Origin: WHTK01 sp963711035
Lineage (GTDB): Bacteria; Chloroflexota; Dehalococcoidia; DSTF01; WHTK01
Direction: 5' to 3'
Assembly (NCBI GenBank): GCA_963711035.1
Contig: CAVQCN010000001.1
Span: 930,001-994,000 of the forward strand
DNA: 64,000 nt
Shown: in pieces, positions 33,999-42,449 of the stretch
Numbering within the stretch: the stretch's first letter is position 1
Layout of the letters: each line of letters opens with the position of its first letter
The notes under the pieces: model-generated
Seen by the model: the letters and a program-made list of their open reading frames with translations, nothing else
Told to the model about the DNA's origin: nothing
Databases searched by the model: none
Program-made: the position numbers and the translations under genes

Positions 33999-34850
33999 TC
34001 AGCTGTAATCGTAGATGCCGCGGCCGCTCTTGCGGCCCCAGTGGCCCAACGCCACCATGCGCCGCATCAGCACCGGCGCGGCGAAGCGCGGGTCTTTGGT
34101 CTCCTCGAAGACGGCGTCGGCAATGTAGAGCGTCGTGTCGATGCCGACGAAATCGAGCAGGGTCAGCGGCCCCATCGGGTGGTTGAGGCCCAGCTTCACG
34201 CCGGCGTCGATGTCTTCTCGGCTGGCGACGCCGGCTTCGAGCATGCGGGCCGCGTCCAGCAGGAACGGCACCAGCAGCGCGTTGACGATGAAGCCGGGCG
34301 TGTCCTTCGCCACGACCACCGTCTTGCCCAGCGATTCGCCGAAGGCGCGCGCGGTCTCGTAGGTGGCGTCGCTGGTGACGTAGGGGCGTACAAGTTCGAG
34401 CAGGGGCATGACGGGCGCCGGGTTGAAGAAGTGCAGGCCCAGCACCTGCTGCGGCCGTTCGGTTGCTGCGGCGAGTTCAGTCAAAGGCAGCGAGGACGTG
34501 TTCGAGGTGAGGATGGCGTGCGCGGGTGCCACGCGGTCGAGGGTGGTGAACACGTTGCGCTTTTCCGCCAGGTTCTCGCGGATCGCCTCGATGGTCAGGT
34601 CGACGTCTGTGAACTGATCGAGGCTCGTCGTGCCGCCGATGCGTTCCCAGGCGGTGTCGCGGTCGGTTTCGCTGAGGCGGTTGCGGTCGACGGCGCGCTG
34701 CAGGCTGGCGCGCACGCGCTCGAGGCCGGCGTCGAGGAAGCCGTCGTTTTGCTCCATGACGATCACGTCGTAGCCAGCGCGGGCGCAGACCTCGACGATG
34801 CCTGACCCCATCAGGCCGCAGCCGACGATGCCAACCTTCTTGATTGCCAT
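33999..34850 (-). CDS. 3-hydroxyacyl-CoA (3-hydroxybutyryl-CoA) dehydrogenase
   Basis: 283 residues, standard length for Hbd/PaaH. The NAD-binding motif is V-G-I-V-G-C-G-L-M-G-S-G, the catalytic segment L-G-L-H-F-F-N-P-A-P-V-M contains the active-site His and the N-P pair, and D-T-P-G-F-I-V-N and L-G-L-N-H-P-M-G-P complete the family signature. It oxidises (S)-3-hydroxyacyl-CoA with NAD+ in beta-oxidation or butanoate metabolism. AGGAGGG precedes the ATG. No other fatty-acid oxidation gene is adjacent. Confidence 0.93.
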   Translation of the reverse strand: MAIKKVGIVGCGLMGSGIVEVCARAGYDVIVMEQNDGFLDAGLERVRASLQRAVDRNRLSETDRDTAWERIGGTTSLDQFTDVDLTIEAIRENLAEKRNVFTTLDRVAPAHAILTSNTSSLPLTELAAATERPQQVLGLHFFNPAPVMPLLELVRPYVTSDATYETARAFGESLGKTVVVAKDTPGFIVNALLVPFLLDAARMLEAGVASREDIDAGVKLGLNHPMGPLTLLDFVGIDTTLYIADAVFEETKDPRFAAPVLMRRMVALGHWGRKSGRGIYDYS

Positions 34851-34906
34851 GCTTGACCCTCCTGTCCGATGAGACGTCAGGCCAAGCCTATCATTGGCGG
34901 CGATTG

Positions 34907-35584
34907 TCAGTGGCTGGCGGTCTGGATCGGGTCGACGAAGCGCTGGGCGCTCTTCAGCAGGATGGCGATGGCGGCCTCGTCCCGCAGGCTGGTGGTGTTG
35001 ATCGTGAGGTCGTAGAGCTTCGCGTCCAGCCAGTCAACGTGGTAGTAGTGCTTGAAGAAGGCGGCGCGCTCGCTGTCGTTGCGCTGCACGCGGCTCAGCG
35101 CCTCGTCTGCCGCGAGGTTCTCCTCCAACGCCAGGCGCATGCCGCGAGCCTTCTGGCTGCCGTGGATCAGCACCTTCAACGTGTCGTGGCGGTCCCGGAG
35201 GAAGACTTGGGCGGAGTGGTTGACGATGACGCACTCGCCGCGCTCGCCGATGTTGACGACCACCTGCTCGATCATCTCGCGGTAGTCCTTCAGCGTCATC
35301 GTCTGCAGGGCTGTGTCCATCGTGATGGAGCTCGGACCGACGGCGTCGGGTATGTCGCTAGCTACGAACCCGGAGGCGAAGTAGCGGTCGAGGACGCGTT
35401 CGATCAAGGATGGCCGCCGTTCCGCCGATGCGACTGCCTGCGGCGACACGCCGGCCTCCTCCGCAGCCTGTGAGGTGATCTCCCAGTCGTAGTAGCGATA
35501 GCCGAGCTGATCGGCGACGGAGCGGGCGATGGCGAAGCCGCCACTGCCGAGTTGAACCGCGATAGATATCGTCCTTGCCGTCAT
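34907..35584 (-). CDS. Cytidylate kinase-like family protein
   Basis: 225 residues from an ATG at 35584 with GGAGGG just upstream; a TTG four codons earlier is also in frame. The start T-I-S-I-A-V-Q-L-G-S-G-G-F-A-I-A-R corresponds to the modified P-loop of the PF13189 cytidylate-kinase-like family, and I-V-N-H-S-A-Q-V-F-L and L-D-A-K-L-Y-D-L-T-I-N-T match conserved blocks. The nucleotide substrate of this family is not established. It is divergent from aroQ across a short gap. Confidence 0.8.
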   Translation of the reverse strand: MTARTISIAVQLGSGGFAIARSVADQLGYRYYDWEITSQAAEEAGVSPQAVASAERRPSLIERVLDRYFASGFVASDIPDAVGPSSITMDTALQTMTLKDYREMIEQVVVNIGERGECVIVNHSAQVFLRDRHDTLKVLIHGSQKARGMRLALEENLAADEALSRVQRNDSERAAFFKHYYHVDWLDAKLYDLTINTTSLRDEAAIAILLKSAQRFVDPIQTASH

Positions 35585-35695
35585 CGCGCCCTCCAATCGA
35601 GGCGATTCAAGCTGCCTATGCCGGTCCCGTTTGTAGTGTACTCAAACCGGCGCAGAATTCGACGGTCTGGCGGTCTGAATGGTACAAATAATCTC

Positions 35696-36133
35696 GTGCG
35701 CTTCCTACTGCTCAACGGACCCAATTTGAACGCTCTCGGCCAGCGCGAGCCCGCGATTTACGGCTCCGATACGCTGGCGCAGGTCGTCGAGCGCGTCGAG
35801 CATCGCGCGACGGAGCTGAACGTCATCATCGAAGCGTTTCAATCCAACCACGAGGGCGAGCTGGTTGATTTCATTCAGAAGCAAGCGCCGGGAGCGGACG
35901 GCATCATCATCAACCCGGGGGCCCTGGGCCACTACGGCCTCTCTTTGCGAGACGCGATCGCCGGTGCAGCGCTGCCGACGGTCGAGGTGCACATCTCCAA
36001 CGTCCACTCGCGCGAGCCGTTTCGCCAGCAGCTGGTGCTCTCGCCGGTCTGCCGGGGCGTGATCACCGGCCTGGGCACACGTGGCTATCTCTACGCGCTC
36101 GAGTGGCTGGTCGCAGCCGTGAAGGACGGTTAA
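35696..36133 (+). CDS. aroQ: 3-dehydroquinate dehydratase, type II
   Basis: 145 residues from a GTG at 35696, the usual length; the frame is open upstream without similarity. L-L-L-N-G-P-N-L-N-A-L-G is the type II signature, the catalytic tyrosine lies in R-E-P-A-I-Y-G, and E-V-H-I-S-N-V-H-S-R-E carries the catalytic histidine region. It catalyses the third step of the shikimate pathway. TACAAA 7 nt before the GTG and the lack of an SD suggest a leaderless mRNA. It heads an operon with the Xaa-Pro peptidase and efp. Confidence 0.93.
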   Translation: MRFLLLNGPNLNALGQREPAIYGSDTLAQVVERVEHRATELNVIIEAFQSNHEGELVDFIQKQAPGADGIIINPGALGHYGLSLRDAIAGAALPTVEVHISNVHSREPFRQQLVLSPVCRGVITGLGTRGYLYALEWLVAAVKDG

Positions 36134-36135
36134 CC

Positions 36136-37260
36136 GTGAGTACCGAAGCCCGTTTGCAGCGCCTGCGCGCCAAGCTTGTCGATCACAAGCTGGATGCCGT
36201 GTTCATTACCGCGCCGGCCGAGGACACCAGCCACACGATTGGCGCCAACCGGCGCTACGTCTCCGGTTTCACAGGGTCGATGGGCCAGCTCCTCATCACG
36301 CCGGACCAGGCGTTCGTCGCTGTCGACTTCCGCTACTACGACCAGGCCCAGCGCGAGTCACCCGAGTTCACGCTGTTCCAGGCCAACGGGCCGATGAAGA
36401 CGTGGCTCGGCAACCTGTTGGCCGAGGCAAAGCTGGGCGGCAAGCGGCTTGGCTTCGAGGCGCACGGCGTCACCTACGCCATCTATCACGCTATCCGCTC
36501 CGTCATCGGCGAGATGGCGGAATCGGATCGGCCCAACCTCGTCGCGACAGAGCACCTGGTGGAGTCGCTGCGCGCGTACAAGGAGCCGGACGAGATCGAG
36601 GCACTGGCCCGCGCCGTCGCGCTGGGCGACGCTGCCTTCGAGGACGTCGCGGCGCGAATCGAGCCCGGCTGGACCGAGAAGCAGGTTGCCTGGGAGATCG
36701 AGAAGTACGCCCGCGAGCACGGCGCGGAGGGGCTTTCGTTCCCGACCATCGTTGCAGCCGGTCCCTGGGGCGCAATGCCGCACGCGCAGCCCCGCGACCA
36801 CGTGATTCAAAGGGGCGACGGCGTCGTGATCGACATGGGCGTCAACCTGGACGGCTACATGTCCGACCTGACCCGCACTATCGTCGTCGGTGAGCCGGAC
36901 GACAAGTTCAAGAAGATCTATGACATCGTCCTGGCGGCTCAGCTGACGGCAGAGGAGCTGATTCGCTCCGGCATGACCGGCGGCGAGGCGCACATGCTGG
37001 CCCATCGTGTCATCGAGGAGGCCGGCTACGGCGACAACTTCGGCCACGGCCTCGGTCACGGCGTTGGGTTGCAGGTGCACGAGTCGCCCCGCGTCGGCCG
37101 TAGCTCGGAGGACGTGTTGCAGGACGGCATGGTGCTGACCGTCGAGCCTGGCATCTACCTGTCGGATTGGGGAGGCGTTCGTATCGAAGATCAGGGCTAC
37201 ATGAAGGACGGACGCTACGTCCCCTTCACCAAGGCCCCCAAACTGCAATTCACCGGCTAG
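36136..37260 (+). CDS. Xaa-Pro aminopeptidase/dipeptidase (M24 family)
   Basis: 374 residues from a GTG 2 nt after the aroQ stop. The N-terminal creatinase-like domain is followed by the M24 pita-bread domain with metal ligands in V-I-D-M-G-V-N-L-D-G-Y-M-S-D-L-T-R-T, G-H-G-L-G-H-G-V-G-L, V-E-P-G-I-Y and R-I-E-D. It removes or splits N-terminal residues before proline. Its place between aroQ and efp is a widespread gene order in Firmicutes and Chloroflexota, and EF-P also acts on proline-rich sequences. Confidence 0.92.
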   Translation: MSTEARLQRLRAKLVDHKLDAVFITAPAEDTSHTIGANRRYVSGFTGSMGQLLITPDQAFVAVDFRYYDQAQRESPEFTLFQANGPMKTWLGNLLAEAKLGGKRLGFEAHGVTYAIYHAIRSVIGEMAESDRPNLVATEHLVESLRAYKEPDEIEALARAVALGDAAFEDVAARIEPGWTEKQVAWEIEKYAREHGAEGLSFPTIVAAGPWGAMPHAQPRDHVIQRGDGVVIDMGVNLDGYMSDLTRTIVVGEPDDKFKKIYDIVLAAQLTAEELIRSGMTGGEAHMLAHRVIEEAGYGDNFGHGLGHGVGLQVHESPRVGRSSEDVLQDGMVLTVEPGIYLSDWGGVRIEDQGYMKDGRYVPFTKAPKLQFTG

Positions 37261-37307
37261 GCACGACTGAAGCGCCGGGCTCGGCCTGGTGACACTCGGA
37301 GGAAACC

Positions 37308-37868
37308 ATGATCGACACGGGCGATCTTCGCAAGGGACTGACGATCGAGATGGACGGTGCTCTCTACACGATCGTCGATTGGGAGCACAACAAGGTGGGC
37401 CGCGGAGGAGCCAACGTCCGCTTGAAGCTGAAGGACGTGCGCGCCGGCCACACCATCGAGATCACGCGGCCGGCCGGTTCCAAATTCCAGCGCGCGCGGG
37501 TCGAGCGTCAGCCCTCGCAGTACCTCTATGCGGACGGCGACATCCTCTACTTCATGAACACTGAGACGTTCGACCAGATCGCCATGAACCGCGATCGCGT
37601 CGCCGACGCGGCCAACTACCTGCGCGAGAACGACGAGTGCTCCCTCCTCACCTACGGCGACGAGGCGATCAGCATCGAGCTCCCCGCGGCGGTCGTGCTC
37701 CAGGTGGCGGAATCGGACCCGGGCATCAAGGGCGATACGGCGCAGGGCGGCACCAAGCCCGCCAAGCTGGAGACCGGCCTCACGGTCCAGGTGCCGCTGT
37801 TCGTGAACCCCGGCGACAAGGTCAAGGTGGACACGCGCACCGGCCAGTACCTGGAGCGCGCCAACTAG
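37308..37868 (+). CDS. efp: Translation elongation factor P
   Basis: 186 residues, standard EF-P length, with the KOW-like domain I (V-D-W-E-H-N-K-V-G-R-G-G-A-N-V-R), OB domain II and C-terminal domain ending R-T-G-Q-Y-L-E-R-A. Domain I has a lysine-rich turn with no PxPG-specific modification enzyme nearby; the exposed tip here reads G-R-G-G-A-N. It relieves ribosome stalling at polyproline. CGGAGG precedes the ATG. Third gene of the aroQ operon. Confidence 0.95.
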   Translation: MIDTGDLRKGLTIEMDGALYTIVDWEHNKVGRGGANVRLKLKDVRAGHTIEITRPAGSKFQRARVERQPSQYLYADGDILYFMNTETFDQIAMNRDRVADAANYLRENDECSLLTYGDEAISIELPAAVVLQVAESDPGIKGDTAQGGTKPAKLETGLTVQVPLFVNPGDKVKVDTRTGQYLERAN

Positions 37869-38005
37869 GGATTGCGTCTCTCGCAGAGCCGTGCGAGCGG
37901 CAGATGACGGAAGACGCCTCGACGTAGACCGGCCGGCGTCCGTGGTAGGCAGATACAGGGGCGCATCAGGTCTCGACAGTGCGTGGCGCCGCCCGCCGAG
38001 ACAGT

Positions 38006-38057
38006 AGGTGGTCAGCCGAGGGCCAGACTCTTCACTCCGTTCAGAGTGACAATTCGA
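38006..38057 (+). repeat. Repeat module X, copy 1
   Basis: Begins AGGTGGTCAGCCGAGGGCCA and matches 61591-61643 over about 50 bp. The right half is a diverged R1 element. Here it lies upstream of module Y. Confidence 0.7.
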
Positions 38058-38133
38058 ACCTCATTGGCTTACTTCCTTGTGCTCGCATTGGTTCAGGCGG
38101 GTCTTGGAGTTCGCACACCCAAGCATGAAAGCC

Positions 38134-38245
38134 GGGGTAGCGGGGACGAAGCCCATGCGGGGGGAGTCTGAGGGGTCTCCCCTCAGGTCTACCCTTTCGG
38201 GGTGGAGGCGGAGCAGCGCGAGGCGATGCGAAGCAAGCGTGGCGT
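38134..38245 (+). repeat. Repeat module Y, copy 1
   Basis: Begins GGGGTAGCGGGG and aligns with 61456-61572. It contains a perfect hairpin CTGAGGGG-TCT-CCCCTCAG at 38168-38186, whose stem covaries with the other copies. Confidence 0.7.
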
Positions 38246-38285
38246 CCATTATTTGTCGCTCCTCTTGGGCAAGGCGATGCATCCC

Positions 38286-38381
38286 GTCATTGCAAGCGCA
38301 GCGAAGCAACCTTTGACCGCACGTCTCGGCAACCCAGCTCGGTCAGGATTGCTTCGTTGCTGTCCCTCCTCGCAATGACAG
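38286..38381. repeat. Interspersed repeat R2, inverted pair
   Basis: GTCATTGCAAGCGCAGCGAAG (38286 on) and the inverse GATTGCTTCGTTGCTGTCCC ending in GCAATGACA (38347-38380). A further copy is at 44471-44507. Confidence 0.65.
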
Positions 38382-38408
38382 ACGCAGCGCTCTCCTGCGA
38401 TGCGCCTC

Positions 38409-38414
38409 TATACT
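38409..38414 (+). promoter_or_regulatory. -10 TATACT close to the flavin reductase start codon
   Basis: TATACT ends 6 nt before the ATG at 38421 and no Shine-Dalgarno sequence is present, so a leaderless mRNA is likely. Confidence 0.45.
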
Positions 38415-38420
38415 TGAGGC

Positions 38421-39122
38421 ATGAGACACAACCTGGACGAGCTGGACGCGCGGCGCCTGCTCACCGCCGGTCCGGTGACGCTGGTCACGAGCAGCCATCG
38501 CGGGCGTCACAACGCCACGCCCGTTGCCTACGCGATGGTGCTGAGCATGCGGCCGCCGCTTATCGGCATCGCGCTGCACCCGTCGCGGCACGCCTTCGAC
38601 GTTATCCGCAAGACGGACGAGTTCGCCCTCAATTTCCCGACGCGCGAGTTGCTGCACCACGTGCAGTACCTCGGCAGCCTCAGCGGCGAGGACTTCGACA
38701 AGCTGGAGCTGACCAAGTTGCCCCATTTCCGGCCTCGCAAGATCGATACGGTGCTGCTGGAGGGCTGCGTCGGTTGGATTGAGTGCGCCCTCGAAGACAC
38801 GATCGAGATGGGGGACCATTTCCTCTTCGTCGGGCGCGTAGTGGCCGTGCAGGCGGACGACGAAGCCTTCGACGACCACTGGCTGCTCACCGATAACGAC
38901 GCCAAGCCGCTGCACTACCTGGGCGGCAACCACTACTCGATACTGTCGGAGATCATGGACGCCCGCGTCCCGAAGACGGCGGAGGAGTACGGCCGATCGC
39001 TGAACGAGGCCGTCGCCGAGCAGCTGGAGCTGACACACGAGGGCGAGGAGCGCCGCGCCGAAGAGGACTACGAGCGCGAGGAGTTCGAGCGCCGCGAAGG
39101 CTTCGAGCGCCCCGGCCAGTAG
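38421..39122 (+). CDS. Flavin reductase family protein with charged C-terminal tail
   Basis: 233 residues. The split-barrel flavin-binding core is seen in G-P-V-T-L-V-T-S-S-H-R-G-R-H-N-A-T-P-V-A and in F-A-L-N-F-P-T-R. The last 40 residues are an extra Glu/Arg-rich helix (E-G-E-E-R-R-A-E-E-D-Y-E-R-E-E-F) not needed for the fold. It could reduce flavin or bind FMN in another role. The stop is followed closely by a CCATTAGC repeat element that runs to the rdgB start. Confidence 0.8.
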   Translation: MRHNLDELDARRLLTAGPVTLVTSSHRGRHNATPVAYAMVLSMRPPLIGIALHPSRHAFDVIRKTDEFALNFPTRELLHHVQYLGSLSGEDFDKLELTKLPHFRPRKIDTVLLEGCVGWIECALEDTIEMGDHFLFVGRVVAVQADDEAFDDHWLLTDNDAKPLHYLGGNHYSILSEIMDARVPKTAEEYGRSLNEAVAEQLELTHEGEERRAEEDYEREEFERREGFERPGQ

Positions 39123-39124
39123 CA

Positions 39125-39157
39125 GCCATTAGCATGGCGGCGTGCTGCGCGGGAGCC
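39125..39157 (+). repeat. Post-stop hairpin repeat (CCATTAGC family), copy 2
   Basis: GCCATTAGCATGGCGGCG followed by a GC-rich arm, starting 3 nt after the flavin reductase stop. The first 14 bases form the stem GCCAT-TAGC-ATGGC. Confidence 0.6.
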
Positions 39158-39216
39158 TTCTGCCGATGGTTCGTTCACAGGACCGTCCGGCATCCGTCCT
39201 CCGGGGCTGCGAGCTG

Positions 39217-39828
39217 ATGATGAGCGAGTTGCCGCGATTGGTCATTGCCACGAACAACCCCGGCAAGGTAGACGAGTTTCGCGAGCTGCTCGCCGGCTGC
39301 GGCTGGCAGGTCGTGGCGCCGTCCGAGCTGGGGCTGTCGCTCGAAGTGGACGAAACCGGCTCGACGTACCTCGAGAACGCCCTGATCAAGGCCGAGGCCT
39401 TCTCTCACGCTTCCGGCGTCGCGGCGCTGGCGGACGACTCCGGCCTCGAAGTCGATGCGCTCAACGGCGAGCCGGGCGCGCTACACCACTTGCATGGCTG
39501 GGACGGCCAAGACCAGGCGGAGCGCATCCAGATACTGCTCGATGCGCTGAAGAACGTGCCGCCGGAGACGCGGACCGCGCGGTTCCGCGCTGTGCTGGCC
39601 GTGGTGCTGCCAGACGGTCGCGTGGTCCAGGAAGAGGGCGTCTGCGAGGGCGTCATCGCGCTATCGCCTTCGGGGTCGCAGGGCTTTGGCTACGATCCCG
39701 TCTTCTACCTGCCCATCCTCGACCAGACGATGGCAGAGCTGAGCCTCGAAGCCAAGAACCGCCTCTCGCATCGCGCCGTCGCGGCAGAGAAGCTGCGCGC
39801 GCGGCTCAGGGAGCTGTCGGCGGCCTGA
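39217..39828 (+). CDS. rdgB: XTP/dITP diphosphatase (RdgB/HAM1 family)
   Basis: About 203 residues. The start I-A-T-N-N-P-G-K-V-D-E-F is the HAM1 signature; A-D-D-S-G-L-E-V-D-A-L is the metal-binding segment and F-G-Y-D-P-V-F-Y the base-recognition segment. It hydrolyses ITP, dITP and XTP to keep deaminated purines out of nucleic acids. The start is one of two adjacent ATGs (39217, 39220); earlier in-frame ATGs fall in the repeat element. It is convergent with the 813-residue protein, 14 nt apart. Confidence 0.93.
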   Translation: MMSELPRLVIATNNPGKVDEFRELLAGCGWQVVAPSELGLSLEVDETGSTYLENALIKAEAFSHASGVAALADDSGLEVDALNGEPGALHHLHGWDGQDQAERIQILLDALKNVPPETRTARFRAVLAVVLPDGRVVQEEGVCEGVIALSPSGSQGFGYDPVFYLPILDQTMAELSLEAKNRLSHRAVAAEKLRARLRELSAA

Positions 39829-39842
39829 TCACGTCGTCGACG

Positions 39843-42284
39843 TCAGCAGGGGCTGAAGACCACGAGGTCGCCGTCCCAGCCGGCGTGGATCGTCGCATCC
39901 ACAGTCACGTCATTCTGGGTCAATTCGGCTGGCACCGAGTACACGCCGGGAATGTTGGTGCCTATCGTTGTGCCTTGATAGACCCACGTCCAAGGAGCCG
40001 GTCCGCCAATCTCGCCGACGACGACGATTTCGAAGGACGGGTCCGGGTCAACGTTGTGGAAGTGCACGTCGCAGCGCTGGGCGCCGTAGTGGTCCAGCGC
40101 GTAAGGGGAGTCATGGTCCAGAAGGTAGTTCGCGTCGGCCGACCGGACGGCCTGTACGTAGGCATTTTGGAGGGCGTCGGCCAACTCCTCTTTGACGGCT
40201 GCGGCCTGGTCCACCTGCTCAGAGGCCGGTGTGGGCGGTTGGACTGCAGGTGGAGGGGGGGAGGCGCTACCGGCGAAGGGCACTGCGCTTGTAGTCAGGA
40301 CGGCGTTGCAGCCGGCATACGGACTGAAGGACGAGGTACCGCTGAGTCCCGTCACGGAGCCGTCCTCTGCGAGATGCAAGACAAGGTTCGAGGTGCGGGA
40401 ATCGGCGTAGGTGATCGAGGCGGCTCCGGTCGAGGGATCGTAGGGGACGGAGTTGGATGAGCCGACTTTGACGGTATGCGCCTGCGTGTCGACCACCACA
40501 TCGCTCGGCTGAGAGGGACTGAGGTCCTGTCCCACCTGCGGTCCACTGGCACAGGAACCCGACACGCTCTGGACGATTTGCTTGAATTGCATCGCCGTGG
40601 TGACCGGTGGGGCGGCGGATTGCTGCGCGGCCGGCTGCTCCTGGTCTTGCGGCGCTGGCTGCTCGGCCGCTGAGGATGACTGCACGGCGTTGCTCTGGCC
40701 GTCCTGGGGGACGGCAGGCACGGCGGCCGGCGTCTCGGTGGGCGTCTGAGTAGGGGACGCCGTTGGCGAGGACGTTGCCTGGGCCTGCGCCGCGTCCTGG
40801 GCCGGCGCCAACCCGGCGGTGGAACCGGATGCTCCGGTGTTGCTGCCCGTAACCTGGGCTTTCTTGCCATCGCCGTCGCCTGAGCCGAGGCCTGCAAGCA
40901 CGGCAACGACCAGGATCGAGACCATGATGATGACAGCTGCCGCGGCGGTAGCCGCCATGATGCGCGGCTTCTTACTGTTCGTCCCTTCTGCGCGCTGCCC
41001 TGAAGAAGCCCCTCCCGGTCCCGGTTCGGCGCCGATGACGACAGGCCTTTCGTCTGCCCAGCCAAGGACCGACCGTGGCGACGCCGAGCTGTCGCTCGCC
41101 ATGGTGCCGGTTGAAGCGACCGAACGATCGGCGTATTCGGGGAACATCTCACGGACAGCCAGATCGAGATTGCCTCTATCGTCAACCGGGCCTGCGAATA
41201 ACTTGTCGCCCCAGGCATCGGGAGCGCCTGAGGGAATGGTTCGCTTCAGTCCGATGTCGAAGCTTTGACTGACCGGTTTCCCTTCGAGCGACGCCAGGAC
41301 GTCGAGATCGACGCTGTAGGTACTAAAGCCAAGAGACAGATGAGGGTTCTGGTCGACGATCTGAAGGGCATCGCGAAGGGCATATACCTTCTGCGTTTCA
41401 TTCAGATCGCTATTGGAAATGATCGCTTCGATCTTGCGCTTCAAGTCGTGTGCAATAGCCGCCAGATCGTCGAGATCGGGTTCCGGCTTCTTGCCACCGG
41501 TTATGACGTTCATGGGACTTTGAAGCGCAGCATCTTTGCCAAAGGCGAGGACGCTGCTTCCGGAGCCTTCGGGTTCCGAGGGATCGGAATGGGAGTCACC
41601 GCCGTCGGGCGCCGGTTCGGCGCCAAGGATGACGGGCGTCTCCTCGGCCCAGTGGACGACTGAAGGAGGCAGCTGAGTAGCAGGAGGCGAACCGGGCTGG
41701 TCCAGAGCCTCCGGCGAAGTGTTTTCTGCCGGCGCGGACGCCGGGGTCGGATCGTCGTCGATGTCGAAGACGGCTCGCTGGATGTCCGGGAATATCATGC
41801 CCAGAAAGTGCGCGGTTGCGCCCAGATCGGTGTCACCTTGCGCGGCCGGTCCGCGGCTGAGCCGCCATTCATCCAGGGCTATGCGCACCCTGTCGATCGG
41901 CACGTCAAGTATCCTGGCGGCTGTCTGGTGCAGTCGAGCGAGCGTTGCGGCCGCGGCGTTCGTCAGAGGGTCGGAAGAGGGGAGGTTAAAGTCCAGGACG
42001 TCGGGATGCTCCGTCGCGTAGTTGATCACGCCGGCTATCACTCGATCATAGGTCGCCAGGGCTTCCTCGATGGCGTTGATATTCTTGGTGGCTGTTATCG
42101 CCTGAAGGTCGATCTGACCCAGGCGATCGAGTGTGCCCTGTAGTCCTTGCCGAACCTGGCTAACCGTTGGCTCGCTTGGGGAATCGTTGGCCGGTTGGCC
42201 GGGCGGCTGTTGCTGGGTCTCGGGCGTCTGATCAGCCCTGAGCGAATTGGGCTGTGGCGGTTCGCTTTCGTTCCCGTCCGGCAT
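39843..42284 (-). CDS. Large uncharacterised single-pass membrane protein with duplicated WAxExPVxxGAEP motif
   Basis: 813 residues, no family recognised. Residues 1-440 are soluble and charged, with helical segments (45-175, 270-315). Two copies of a linear motif S-V-[VL]-x-W-A-[ED]-E-x-P-V-[IV]-[IL]-G-A-E-P-x-P occur at about 208-226 and 405-423. Each comes some 25-40 residues after an [IM]-F-P-[DE] segment (164-167, 380-383). A single transmembrane helix lies at about 443-467 after K-K-P-R, so the N-terminus should be cytoplasmic. Outside is a long Ala/Pro/Gln/Ser/Thr-rich linker (~475-590) and two small beta-rich domains with paired cysteines. A sensor or envelope-linked role is conceivable, but I assign no function. 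Confidence 0.7.
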   Translation of the reverse strand: MPDGNESEPPQPNSLRADQTPETQQQPPGQPANDSPSEPTVSQVRQGLQGTLDRLGQIDLQAITATKNINAIEEALATYDRVIAGVINYATEHPDVLDFNLPSSDPLTNAAAATLARLHQTAARILDVPIDRVRIALDEWRLSRGPAAQGDTDLGATAHFLGMIFPDIQRAVFDIDDDPTPASAPAENTSPEALDQPGSPPATQLPPSVVHWAEETPVILGAEPAPDGGDSHSDPSEPEGSGSSVLAFGKDAALQSPMNVITGGKKPEPDLDDLAAIAHDLKRKIEAIISNSDLNETQKVYALRDALQIVDQNPHLSLGFSTYSVDLDVLASLEGKPVSQSFDIGLKRTIPSGAPDAWGDKLFAGPVDDRGNLDLAVREMFPEYADRSVASTGTMASDSSASPRSVLGWADERPVVIGAEPGPGGASSGQRAEGTNSKKPRIMAATAAAAVIIMVSILVVAVLAGLGSGDGDGKKAQVTGSNTGASGSTAGLAPAQDAAQAQATSSPTASPTQTPTETPAAVPAVPQDGQSNAVQSSSAAEQPAPQDQEQPAAQQSAAPPVTTAMQFKQIVQSVSGSCASGPQVGQDLSPSQPSDVVVDTQAHTVKVGSSNSVPYDPSTGAASITYADSRTSNLVLHLAEDGSVTGLSGTSSFSPYAGCNAVLTTSAVPFAGSASPPPPAVQPPTPASEQVDQAAAVKEELADALQNAYVQAVRSADANYLLDHDSPYALDHYGAQRCDVHFHNVDPDPSFEIVVVGEIGGPAPWTWVYQGTTIGTNIPGVYSVPAELTQNDVTVDATIHAGWDGDLVVFSPC

Positions 42285-42352
42285 GTCGTGTCTCTCAACT
42301 AATCGGCGCGCGCCGGTCCGGACAGGCCACCTATAACTCAGGTATTTTATCG

Positions 42353-42376
42353 CATAACAGGCTCGCCTATGTTATG
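42353..42376. promoter_or_regulatory. Inverted repeat in the divergent moaA/813-aa protein promoter region
   Basis: CATAAC-A-GGC-TC-GCC-TAT-GTTATG, a near-perfect dyad in an AT-richer patch between divergent genes. A further TATAAC lies at 42342-42347. It is a candidate operator. Confidence 0.35.
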
Positions 42377-42449
42377 GCCTCACAGGTGATCTGACCAAAG
42401 CAACGAACGAGGGCGGCTCTAGCCTCCGAGGCACTGTATTCAGTACACT

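Larger units (their letters stand above)
37869..38408. other. Long repeat-filled intergenic region
   Basis: About 540 nt after efp without a credible gene. It contains modules X and Y and an inverted pair of R2 repeats (38286-38311 and 38346-38381). The first ~130 nt hold nothing I recognise. Confidence 0.6.

Noticed and set aside
42300..42449. Molybdenum-cofactor riboswitch upstream of moaA
   Set aside because: The leader is too short and the conserved GCC-TCC-rich core is not seen; only a small dyad is present.
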